The translations under genes and the position numbers were made by a program. A stretch of DNA of 64,000 bases from CAXGTL01 sp964645705 (GTDB taxonomy: Archaea > Nanobdellota > Nanobdellia > Woesearchaeales > CAXGTL01). The notes beneath the pieces were generated by a model. That model searched no databases. It was not told the DNA's origin and saw nothing but the letters and a program-made list of their open reading frames with translations. Shown one piece after another: positions 1 to 8,800 of the stretch (its first letter is position 1; each line of letters opens with the position of its first letter). The stretch lies in contig CAZYAB010000007.1 in the NCBI GenBank assembly GCA_964645705.1, positions 1 through 64,000 of the forward strand, given 5' to 3'.

Positions 1-769
1 CAGGCACTATTACTGTTTTTCCATCTAATTTATCAAAATTAAATTTGTCTTCAATGTCGATTACCACTGCATCTGGCTTGTTTGGTACTTTTCTTGCTTT
101 TTTACAATATAAGATCCCTGAGTTGTCTAGGCCCATTATTTTTCTTAGTTGTACAACGAATTTTTTAACTCCTGCATCAGAACTCATGAAAACAATATTC
201 TCTCCTTTATTTATTATTTCTAGATTAGGATCATTCAAAAGATAATGCCCTAATAAGAAATATGGACTTATGTTATATACAATTTCTTTTCCAGGTTTGC
301 AATAAACTTTTTCATATATTCCATATATTTTTTCACTGTGCATATGAAGTGTTAAAATTCTATCGACACTGTTTGTTTTCATTATCTTTGCAACGACTTC
401 AGTACTATTTGGCTGGCCTTTCATCTTGTCATCTTCTTCAGGTCCTCTGTCTTGTCTTCCAAATGGTAGGTCGGTAAACACGACTGTGATCTTGTTTGCA
501 CCTGCTCTTTTAGCTGCATCTGCAACATATGCTGTCCTGCCTATCATGTCTAATGGGTCTTGGAATGGACCTTGAGTGCACACTATGTAAATATTTTTTC
601 CAGTTATGTCTTTTCTAAATGTTGGGTAGAATTCTCCGCCTGCATATGATCTTGGTGATAATATATTGTCAACATAATCAGGCAAGCCAAGGCATTCCCT
701 TATCTTCTGGACAAAACTCGCATGTGTTTGAGAAACAGCCACAACCTCAAAGTTTTTTTCTTCTGACAT
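1..769 (-). CDS. prs: Ribose-phosphate pyrophosphokinase (PRPP synthetase), C-terminus cut by window edge
   Basis: Reading the minus strand from the ATG at 769 gives an open frame that runs off the window at position 1, about 256 residues. It begins MSEEKNFEVVAVSQ and contains FGRQDRG followed by the STEVVAKIM and LTLHMHSEKIYG segments, which match the N-terminal domain of PRPP synthetases (ARQDR signature and the ribose/ATP-binding helix with DLH). The enzyme makes PRPP from ribose 5-phosphate and ATP for nucleotide synthesis. The N-terminal VAVSQTHASF stretch is somewhat divergent and the C-terminal PRPP loop is mostly missing here. It lies 99 nt downstream of RuBisCO on the same strand, so the two may be co-expressed. 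The family call is secure; the exact subfamily is not. Confidence 0.85.
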   Translation of the reverse strand, partial: MSEEKNFEVVAVSQTHASFVQKIRECLGLPDYVDNILSPRSYAGGEFYPTFRKDITGKNIYIVCTQGPFQDPLDMIGRTAYVADAAKRAGANKITVVFTDLPFGRQDRGPEEDDKMKGQPNSTEVVAKIMKTNSVDRILTLHMHSEKIYGIYEKVYCKPGKEIVYNISPYFLLGHYLLNDPNLEIINKGENIVFMSSDAGVKKFVVQLRKIMGLDNSGILYCKKARKVPNKPDAVVIDIEDKFNFDKLDGKTVIVP

Positions 770-868
770 TTTATGATTTTGAATTATGATTAAGTCTAAT
801 AAATAGATTTATATTATCAAATGTATAGAATAAAGTATATATAACGAAATAAAATAAAAAAATAAAAA

Positions 869-2176
869 TTAATACTTCTTCTTCCTAGGAACCCCCCATA
901 ATTTTACAGCTTTTCTTAGTTCAGGGTATTGTTTAGATGCTTGTTTTAATGATTTTTTATTAAGAGTTGCATCTACTGCTTGTCTTATTGCTTTTGCACC
1001 TGCGCGAGTACCGTCAGGATGACCATGGCAGCCGCCGCCTGCTTGAATAACAATATTATTACCCATTATTTTCATTAATGGGGGAATAACACCAGGATAA
1101 ACACCGCCAGAGCAAACAGCAAACACTGGTTTTTTACCATACCAGTGTTGTTCAAGCATATGGTTTGATTCTGATTTTTTTCCAATTACTTGTTCTTCTA
1201 TTTCTTCTCCAATATTATGTACTTCTTTTGCACCGCCTTCCATTTTTCCAACAATTGCTCCAATATGTAATTGATCAACGCCTATTAGTCTAGCACATTT
1301 TGCAACTGTCATCATTGATATTCCGTGTTTTGGATATCTTGTAAAAGCACCGTGCATTGCCCTGTGTGCGTGTATTACCATGTTTAGTTTGTCATCATAA
1401 TTTCTCATTGTTTGTAAAGCTGCCCAACCAATTGTTAATATGTCAAGCATAAAATATTCTCCACCAAGTTTCTTAATATAATCTGCCCGTTTTTTCATTT
1501 CTTCTGTTTCTGCTGTTACATTTGCCATGTACATCTTTTTTTCGCCTGTCTCATGCTCTGCTTTGTCTCTTAATTTTAATGTTAGTTTAACTCTTTTTCT
1601 GAACTTGTTAAAAGTCATTGATGACAAGTTTTCATCATCTTTGACAACATCAAGGCCGCCACGCCATGCTTCATATGCAACTTTTGCATGCTGTGATTCA
1701 TTTAAACCTACTTTTGGCTTGACAATTGTTCCTGTTAAAGGTCTTTTTCTTATTTTTAATAATTTTCTTATCCCCTTTATACCATATTTAGGTCCTTTGA
1801 ACTTTCTCATGATTATTTTTGGAAAATGTATGTCCATTAATCTTAAGTTTTTAACAGCTTTCATTCCAAATATGTTTCCTGCTATACTGGACAAGATTTC
1901 TGGCATGTTTCCTGCTTCAAATAATTCATATGGATAAGCAATCTTTACATATTTTGTTATAGGATTTATGTAATAAACATGCGGTTTTAGTCTTTTTGCT
2001 ATCTTTTTGTTTAAAGATGAAATTGTTGTCCATGTTCCTATAGAAGATTCTCCTGCTAAGTGTTGGCAAGCTTTTTTTAGTGTTAAACCTCTTGCAGGTT
2101 CTGCATAATATTCAGCAACAAGGTCTTTAGAATGTGGTTTGTATTTAAGATCTATATAGTCTAGCATTTTGTGCAC
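869..2176 (-). CDS. rbcL: Ribulose-1,5-bisphosphate carboxylase/oxygenase large subunit, archaeal form III
   Basis: A 435-residue protein, the usual length for form III RuBisCO. All catalytic landmarks are visible: E43 with GTWT (47-50), N101 in SIAGNIFGM, K153 and K155 in TIVKPKVGL, the carbamylation site K179 with Mg ligands D181 and E182 in GGLDVVKDDEN, H271/R272 in HRAMH, H304, loop-6 K311 in VGKMEG, S356 in CSGG and the GG at 381-382. In Archaea, form III enzymes usually act with AMP phosphorylase and ribose-1,5-bisphosphate isomerase to turn nucleoside monophosphates into 3-phosphoglycerate; neither partner is in this window. A TATA-like TTTATATAC (near 2215-2224) and a GAGGTG ribosome-binding site precede the start. 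Met4 is an alternative start. Confidence 0.95.
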   Translation of the reverse strand: MHKMLDYIDLKYKPHSKDLVAEYYAEPARGLTLKKACQHLAGESSIGTWTTISSLNKKIAKRLKPHVYYINPITKYVKIAYPYELFEAGNMPEILSSIAGNIFGMKAVKNLRLMDIHFPKIIMRKFKGPKYGIKGIRKLLKIRKRPLTGTIVKPKVGLNESQHAKVAYEAWRGGLDVVKDDENLSSMTFNKFRKRVKLTLKLRDKAEHETGEKKMYMANVTAETEEMKKRADYIKKLGGEYFMLDILTIGWAALQTMRNYDDKLNMVIHAHRAMHGAFTRYPKHGISMMTVAKCARLIGVDQLHIGAIVGKMEGGAKEVHNIGEEIEEQVIGKKSESNHMLEQHWYGKKPVFAVCSGGVYPGVIPPLMKIMGNNIVIQAGGGCHGHPDGTRAGAKAIRQAVDATLNKKSLKQASKQYPELRKAVKLWGVPRKKKY

Positions 2177-2260
2177 CTCTATTTTTTTAATATATATAGA
2201 TTATTGGAAAAGGTGTATATAAATGTTTCTGTATATTCAAATACATAAATCTTTTTAAAC

Positions 2261-2974
2261 ATGGAGATAAGAACATTAAACAATATGACACAAGAATGTC
2301 CTTGTTGTGAAAGAGAATTCGAAAGACTAGAACATTTTCCAAGGATATTGCTTGTAAATTTTGAAAGAGTTAAAATTCCTAAAGATAAAAAATTTCCATA
2401 TTTAGAAGAAAGAGTGTTCTTTGAAGAAAAATTTGTAGAAGAGGAACCAAGCTATAAACACAATAATAATAAACTACCGCCAGAAATAGAAAAAAAATTC
2501 AAAAGATATCCTCACAAATTATCTATTATGCATAAAGGTTATATCTGGCTTAAAACAGCAAGCCCATTTGATAAGATATGCGAAGGACAACCATGGGCCA
2601 GAAGTTATAATAAGCATGCTGGTTGTGTAAACAAATATATTAGGACTGAACTTGATCAAAAGAAAAGGATTCTTGATTCTCTTAACCCGTATTTTGAATC
2701 TCTAGAAGAATTAATTGGTCAAGAGGTTAAAAGAGCAAGTTTCTTACCTAGTTTTAAGAAAAATTTATCTCATAAAAATAATTTTTATATCCCTAATGCT
2801 AATTATTGTTTACAATTATATGAAAGTAGTAAGGTTTCAGAACATGGTATTAGAATAGTCAAATTAAATATCACTAAAACAGAGCTTTCTGATCATAAAA
2901 CAGGAACAATAAATTATGAAATGAAGCATGAAGCAAAAGTTGCAGAACTAGAATACAAAGGAATGATAAAATAA
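2261..2974 (+). CDS. Hypothetical protein with N-terminal CPCC motif
   Basis: A 237-residue soluble-looking protein that I do not recognise. Near the N-terminus it has the cysteine pair ECPCCEREFERLEHF, which could be half of a zinc site (C-x-x-C with a nearby His), followed by a charged region and several aromatic residues. There is no signal peptide or membrane segment. It is transcribed divergently from the RuBisCO gene. The ATG lies about 25 nt after a weak TATA-like stretch in the 85-nt divergent intergenic region, so the mRNA is probably leaderless. It ends 4 nt before the stop of the converging gene at 2979. Function unknown; zinc binding is only inferred from the cysteines. Confidence 0.6.
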   Translation: MEIRTLNNMTQECPCCEREFERLEHFPRILLVNFERVKIPKDKKFPYLEERVFFEEKFVEEEPSYKHNNNKLPPEIEKKFKRYPHKLSIMHKGYIWLKTASPFDKICEGQPWARSYNKHAGCVNKYIRTELDQKKRILDSLNPYFESLEELIGQEVKRASFLPSFKKNLSHKNNFYIPNANYCLQLYESSKVSEHGIRIVKLNITKTELSDHKTGTINYEMKHEAKVAELEYKGMIK

Positions 2975-2978
2975 AAAA

Positions 2979-3575
2979 TTATTTCTTATTCCCAAAATAA
3001 AACACATTCTCTACAGACACATCTTCGGAACTGTAATTACCTTGCTTAGGATGTGATTCTTTTTTAGGTTCTGGTTTTGGTTCTTTTTTAGGTATGCCTC
3101 TTGGTTGTTGTTCTGGCTCATCATCTTCTATATTAATTTCTTCTGAACCTTTTGGAGCAGATACCATCATTTCGCCCATCTTTGTTTGTCTTCTGGCTAA
3201 TTCTTGTACATTGTTTTCAAAAGTTCCTATCTTAGAATGAATGCCTTCTAATTGTTTTTGAAAGTCTTTTAACAGCTTTACAATGTATTCATTGTTCTTA
3301 GCCATTGCTTGCTGCCATGTCATGCCTGTTCTTTCATCTTTAGCAGATTGTTGTTGTGGTTTTGGTTGTTGTGTTTGTTCTGGTTCTCTTTGCGGCCTTG
3401 GTTGTTGTGGTTGTGATCCTCCTGTTCCTAGATCTCTGCTGTGTGTAACACTTGCACCTTCGCCTAACATCTTTGTTGCTTTTTGAACAGCCTCGTCAAA
3501 AGAAGTAGCCATGCCATGAGAAATAAGCTCTTTAGCCATTTTGTTTATTTTTTTAATATCTTCAACATATCCCAT
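2979..3575 (-). CDS. Low-complexity Gln/Pro-rich protein with predicted coiled coil
   Basis: A protein of about 198 residues. I start it at the ATG at 3575 (MGYVEDIKKINKMAK) because the upstream GTG at 3584 overlaps the AGGTGAT ribosome-binding site. The N-terminal 40 residues form a helical domain (ELISHGMATSFDEAVQKA), followed by a Gln/Pro/Glu-rich linker, a helical stretch of about 60 residues likely to be a coiled coil (NEYIVKLLKDFQKQLEGIHSK), and a second acidic/proline-rich tail. There is no membrane segment. The layout suggests a cytosolic scaffold or oligomerising protein, but no family is recognised. An AT-rich promoter region of about 95 nt (3585-3677) separates it from the methyltransferase upstream. 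Confidence 0.6.
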   Translation of the reverse strand: MGYVEDIKKINKMAKELISHGMATSFDEAVQKATKMLGEGASVTHSRDLGTGGSQPQQPRPQREPEQTQQPKPQQQSAKDERTGMTWQQAMAKNNEYIVKLLKDFQKQLEGIHSKIGTFENNVQELARRQTKMGEMMVSAPKGSEEINIEDDEPEQQPRGIPKKEPKPEPKKESHPKQGNYSSEDVSVENVFYFGNKK

Positions 3576-3677
3576 AATTATCACCTGTTTTGTTTATTTA
3601 ATATATTATTGTATTATATTTATTAATTATATTATTTAGTTTATATATAAATTAAGACTTATTATATATAAAGATTA

Positions 3678-4193
3678 TTATGATAGAAAATAGATAATAT
3701 CTTTGGTCTCTTGTATTTTCTTTTTTATATTAAAATGTTTCTTAATCAATCTCTTTATCTTAGGCAATTTCTTGCTTTTCTTTAATATTGTTATTATAAA
3801 CTTCTTTTTACCAACTCTTTTCATTTCTTTTAAACCTTTTTCTATGTTTGTGAAGTTGTGTATTGCTGTTATTGATATGACAATGTCAAACTCATTTCTA
3901 CCAAAAGGCAATTGTTCTGCTTTTCCTTTGATAAATGTTTTTTTTGATTTCTTTGTTTTATTTTTCTTTTTTTCTTTTTTCCTAGCAATCTTAATCAATT
4001 CAATACTAGGATCTATACCAACAACATGACAATCAAAGTCTGAACTAATCCCTGTTCCACAACCAACATCTAGAAGTTTGGTGCTCTTGTTCAGCTTGAT
4101 GTGATTCTTTATAATTCTTAATTTATTAAGTTGTTCTTCTTTATGAAGACCATCATAACCTTTTGCAATTTTGTCATAATATGTTTTTGCCAT
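3678..4193 (-). CDS. Class I SAM-dependent methyltransferase (Methyltransf_11-like)
   Basis: A 171-residue protein with the SAM-binding motif I LLDVGCGTG at residues 40-48, an acidic residue ending strand 2 (VVGIDPS), and motif QLPFGRNEFDIVIS, which is typical of Methyltransf_11 enzymes. It is shorter than most members, so the C-terminal substrate lid is reduced. The substrate cannot be told from the sequence. It is the last gene of the large minus-strand surface cluster, 6 nt after the stop of the preceding pilin-like gene, so it is probably co-transcribed; modification of a surface component is a guess from context only. Very lysine-rich between residues 72 and 86. Confidence 0.8.
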   Translation of the reverse strand: MAKTYYDKIAKGYDGLHKEEQLNKLRIIKNHIKLNKSTKLLDVGCGTGISSDFDCHVVGIDPSIELIKIARKKEKKKNKTKKSKKTFIKGKAEQLPFGRNEFDIVISITAIHNFTNIEKGLKEMKRVGKKKFIITILKKSKKLPKIKRLIKKHFNIKKKIQETKDIIYFLS

Positions 4194-4199
4194 TTTTTA

Positions 4200-5282
4200 T
4201 CAACTTCCTATGGGTCTTGTTGATGTGCATTTGCCTTCTACATTTAAAAAATCTTTGTGTGCTTGGTGTGATGATAAGATAAATGTTGCAGAACTTCTTG
4301 GACAGAACAAGATTGTTGGTCCGCACTTTGTTTTTGATGTCTTTAAATTATTATAAAAACAATAATCAACAGAACTCAGTCTTTGTGTAGAAACATCAAT
4401 GTCGTCGCTATCAACAAAAGTTGAAATGCCGCAACATTCGGATTTCTCACTATATATTCCTTGTATTCTTTGTAAATAACTTGGAGCATATGAGTTGTGG
4501 AAATAAGCTTTTTTTGTAAGAATTTTTACTAATTGTGCAATGCTTTTATCATCACTTTCTTTCCAATCAAAATCATCTATTATCATGCTATTTATTTTGT
4601 TATTGATTGTTCTGATATTTCTTAAGTCTATGTCTTCAACATTTGATCCTGCATTTAATGATAATTGTTCTTCTATGAAATTATCAACATAAAGTTTATC
4701 TCTTAAATCAACTATGCTCACGTCTGTTTGTATTTTTCTTTTGGTGTCCCATAAAAAAGAATCAGCATTTACAATTACCTCTACTTCGATTGTTGCATTA
4801 ATGTGCCAAGGATCTTGTTGAGATAGTTCTATCTTAATCGGATTGATCCTTGTTTCTATATCTAAGTAATCTTTTGATATTTTGCTTATCTCTTCAAACC
4901 AATAAAATAAATATTTTCTGTCTAGGATTATTTCCCCGTCTGGTTCCAGGTTACCATTTCTTATCAAACGTATGTGTTTTTCTTCATACAATGCATCATA
5001 GTTGTAACTGTGTGTTGCAATGTAGTCAAGTGTGTGATAAACACTTGTCTCAAGTGCAAGAGGAATGTATATGTCAAACAATGATTCTACAAATTCATTT
5101 GCTCTATGAACCCTTGTTTTTACAATGTCTGTTTTATAAGGAGATACGTTTACGCTCTGTAAACTATAAACAAAGGAAAATAAGATGACTATAAGCAAAG
5201 CTATCAATGACAAAAACATTCCTTTTTTACCTAAGCTTTTCTTACTTATTTTTTTCTTTCCAAGATTTCTTAGCTTGTTCAT
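4200..5282 (-). CDS. Pilin-like membrane-anchored surface protein
   Basis: About 360 residues. The N-terminus is basic and followed by one hydrophobic segment (KKGMFLSLIALLIVILF, about residues 20-42), resembling an archaeal type IV prepilin leader, with a long extracellular domain after it. I prefer the ATG at 5282, which overlaps the upstream stop as ATGA, over the GTG at 5288. The C-terminal part contains several cysteines (SECCGIS, DYCFY, TKCGP, LFCPRS, EGKCTS), suggesting disulfides. The same KK-x-x-x-x-S-L start is seen in the neighbouring small proteins at 5279 and 22455, linking it to the secretion genes at the other end of the cluster. It could be a pilin or a minor pseudopilin; no named family recognised. 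Confidence 0.6.
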   Translation of the reverse strand: MNKLRNLGKKKISKKSLGKKGMFLSLIALLIVILFSFVYSLQSVNVSPYKTDIVKTRVHRANEFVESLFDIYIPLALETSVYHTLDYIATHSYNYDALYEEKHIRLIRNGNLEPDGEIILDRKYLFYWFEEISKISKDYLDIETRINPIKIELSQQDPWHINATIEVEVIVNADSFLWDTKRKIQTDVSIVDLRDKLYVDNFIEEQLSLNAGSNVEDIDLRNIRTINNKINSMIIDDFDWKESDDKSIAQLVKILTKKAYFHNSYAPSYLQRIQGIYSEKSECCGISTFVDSDDIDVSTQRLSSVDYCFYNNLKTSKTKCGPTILFCPRSSATFILSSHQAHKDFLNVEGKCTSTRPIGS

Positions 5283-5866
5283 CTCCACACCCTTACCTCA
5301 ACAATGTATGGTCCCCAAACATCTTTTGATTTTGGTTTTTTTCCAAATATTATTTTTTTTGTAGAAATTGTTACTTTGGATTTTTCTTTGCTAATTCCTG
5401 TGTTGTATATTTCAAATAAAGATTCGCCTGTATTGCTTGGCGGGATGTATATATTAATCTCAAGATTGTTTTCATATGGTATTAATCCTGTTAAAATTTC
5501 TTTTAAAAGATTATCTTTTATTAAATCTTTTTTACCAAGATAATAAAATTCTCCTATTTGTTCAAGGATCGTGTTTTCAGTGTTTGTTATTTCTTTTGTA
5601 TTTATTATCAAATGACTGTGGATATGGGGAAATTCTTCAGCACTTAAATTATTTATCTTTGTTTTGGCAAGTACTGTCATGATATCTTCTGATAAAAGGT
5701 AAGTAGGACTTTCAACTGACCTTGAACTCATGATAAAAAATACTAAGAATATGCCTGTTGTTAGAATAGTGACAGCTATGATTGCATCCAAAGAAAAGAA
5801 ATATGCTTTTTTTCCAGTTGATTTTTTAGTTTTTTTTTCCTTTTTTCTTGTTTTGCTATTCATCAT
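5279..5866 (-). CDS. Small pilin-like protein
   Basis: About 195 residues. I start it at the ATG at 5866, one nucleotide after the stop of the giant gene; the annotated frame could extend a few codons upstream but would overlap that gene. After a very basic leader it has GKKAYFFSLDAIIAVTILT, a hydrophobic helix with the S-L-D-x-I-I-A pattern found in archaeal pilins, then a mixed extracellular domain ending in VEVRVWR. It overlaps the next gene by 4 nt. The position directly behind the giant surface gene and the shared N-terminal motif suggest that it is assembled by the ATPase and TadC-like proteins encoded at 22.8-26.2 kb. Cleavage by a prepilin peptidase is inferred; no such peptidase is in the window. 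Confidence 0.6.
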   Translation of the reverse strand: MMNSKTRKKEKKTKKSTGKKAYFFSLDAIIAVTILTTGIFLVFFIMSSRSVESPTYLLSEDIMTVLAKTKINNLSAEEFPHIHSHLIINTKEITNTENTILEQIGEFYYLGKKDLIKDNLLKEILTGLIPYENNLEINIYIPPSNTGESLFEIYNTGISKEKSKVTISTKKIIFGKKPKSKDVWGPYIVEVRVWR

Positions 5867-5867
5867 T

Positions 5868-8800
5868 TTAATTCCATACAACAACTCTTACTTTTACTGG
5901 CTTTCCTTTGTACATTGCAATCTTTGTCATTGTGATTACATTTTCTGATTCTTTTACATTTATCTTTGTGTCAACTATATTGCAAACATTTTCACATGTT
6001 TTACAATCTTCGTGCACTTCTTGATAATTTCTCATGTTTGGGTCTAATGTTGAACAATCATAGCAAGTGCATGCATAAGTTCCATCACCTTTGCAGAATC
6101 TCCATGGATAGTCAGGTCTTCTTTTACCAAAGCAGTCTTCACAATAACAAGTTTCACCTTTTTTACATACACCATCTGGCAAACCAATGCATCCTCCTCC
6201 GTCTTCACAAATTTTGTCTTCTGAGCAATATTTTCCTGGTGCACAGCCTGCATCTTCCCAGCAATTGTAACAATTTTCTGCGTCATCAATTACGCCGTCT
6301 CCGCATTTGTTGAGTTCAAAGTTTAATTCAATTGGTTTACAATAATCTGTTTCTATTGTTTCTGTTTGTTTAACTAGATTGCTCATCTTTGCTTCAATGT
6401 CATATGTTTCTCCGGGATCAAGTTCTAGTCTGTATCCAACTTCTGGGCTCGTATCTTTTGCTACTAATTCGTCTGATGATTTGTTGTATGCTCTTATCTT
6501 TGCATCTGAAAGTGGAATGTTTTCATTTGTTTTATCATATACGACTCCATATACTATTGCTTTTTCAGAACGACATATTGTGAAAAATCCTGAGTATGCT
6601 GTCTGTCCTCTGATTAACTTTTCTTCAAATTCAACTTTAGGAGTTATATTTATTTGGTATTCCATGTTTTTATCTTTTAATTCTTCTATATTCCAGTCAT
6701 AGTAATAATTTCCATCAAGATCTTTTCTATTTGGAATGTTTGCTGGTATTCCATTAGGTATAGAATACCAATGTTCTGATGAATCATTTGAATATGCAAT
6801 ATTATATTTGATTAGATTATCAAATTCTTCTTGATCTTGTTTTTCCCAGTAAATTCTGAGTGTTTCTGGATCTTTTATTATTGTTTCGTGTTTTGGATAT
6901 ATTATTTTAATAGGTTTGATTGCACAATCTGGATCAAAGTCAGCGCACGCAAGGAAATTTTCTTCAGCAGGAGGACATATGTCGTCACTTTCTTGATCAT
7001 TACATGTGCAAAGTCCTTCATCATTACATATTAAACCTGTTGCACATTTTATATTATCACATACTTGTTCTTCTTCATCACATGGCACGTCTTGACAAAT
7101 AAGTTCGTCATTGATTATGCACGGATATTCATCTGCAGCACATCCACAGTCAGGATCAATGTATGAACAGTCTTGATTACATTCACCATCTGGTATATCT
7201 TCACCTTCACAATCACATTTGTTTCCTAGACCGTCTGCGTCTTTATCACCTTGGCCAGGATTGTATATCTTAGGACAGTTATCACAAGTGTATTCATCAC
7301 TATCAGGAACATCTTCGCTTTCATATAAGTCTGTGAATATTCCTTCTGGAACATTATCATTATCCATGTCAAGGTATTTACAATCCCAGAGATCATTTTC
7401 TTCATCTTTACTGTCTTCACTATTACATACATAGAATATCTTTGGTTTTGATTTAATTGTAAACTCTGGTTTGTCTTTATCTTGTACTTCTACATTAACA
7501 AGATACATGCCATCTTCTGTTATTTCTGCTAATTCTGTATCAAATGAAAGTGAACATGTTAATTCATTATTTGTTACAGTTCCTTGGTTGTCTATTGTTT
7601 TAACTGTGTCACCTTCTACTTTCTTTATCTTGAATTTACAATCTGGTTTGAATTCTCTGTTTGTGGCTGTGATGAATTTGAACTCACCTACATCTACATT
7701 TTTTGTATCTGAATCATAGAATGCTCTTTCTAGTTTATAATTTTCTGTTATTTCTTTTGGTTTGACAATTATGTTAAAGCTTGGTCCACTAATATAGTTT
7801 GTCATGATATTAGAAGCACCGTCTTTTGCAAGAGCTGCTGTTGTGTATGCTTTGTCTTCTATATTGTTTGTGATTGTTGTTTTACAGTTTCTTATAAATC
7901 CTGTTTCATCTCCATCAAGTTTGAATCTACATTCACAGATTCCTGAATTGCCTGTTTGTGAATCATCTGGTTTAGCAAATATGTCAAATGAATCACCGTG
8001 ATAGAGTGTTACTTTATTATCTTTTAATCCTTCTACAATAATTTTGTTGCTATTGATTGTTGGTTCAAGTTTTTCAAATACTTCATGACTGAATGTAAAT
8101 TGTTTTTCAGCAGGTATGTCTAATTGGCCGTCGAATATTGTTACTTTAAACTGTGCTTTATCATCTGAAGGTGATGTGTATGCATTGCATGTTAATTTGA
8201 CATCTGAATTAGCTGATAATTCTTGTTTGTTCTTTATAGTCGCTGTTGTTGAACTTGTTGTTTCAAAAATAAATTCATCATCATTATCAATAGTGCATTT
8301 ATTTTGGAGATTATATGGGAATTGTGATAAGTATACTTTTAGGTTTTGTTTGCCAAAGACTTTTAATGCTTGTATTTCAAGTATATAAGGTTCATTAACA
8401 TGCAAGTGTTGTTGATGTTTTACACTAATTTTTGAGAATGTTGCAGATTCTGGTTTAGGAACGTCTGTACATTGTGCAGTGTTTGTGCCAATATAACATC
8501 CACAATCATCATCAGCACAATCAATAATGCCGTCTCTGTTATTGTCAATTCCATCATCACAGATCTCTGTTTGACTACATGTTTCCCCGCGCGCATTTGT
8601 TTCGCCTTCACAACCTCTGTCAGCACAATCTACTTTATTATCATTATCATTGTCAAAGTCATCATCGCAAACTTCTATTCCGCATCTTGCACCATAATAT
8701 GCACCAATCTTTCCATTGCAATCATTTTGGTCAGCACAATTTTTTAAACCATCATTATCATTGTCATCATTATCAACACATGCAAAAACATTTATGTCCT

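Noticed and set aside
45..477. Plus-strand open frames opposite the PRPP synthetase gene
   Set aside because: They read the antisense of the clear minus-strand PRPP synthetase frame; no motif or ribosome-binding site supports them.
1527..1937. A 136-codon plus-strand frame opposite RuBisCO
   Set aside because: It lies fully within the conserved RuBisCO frame and gives a Phe/Leu-rich translation typical of an antisense of coding DNA.
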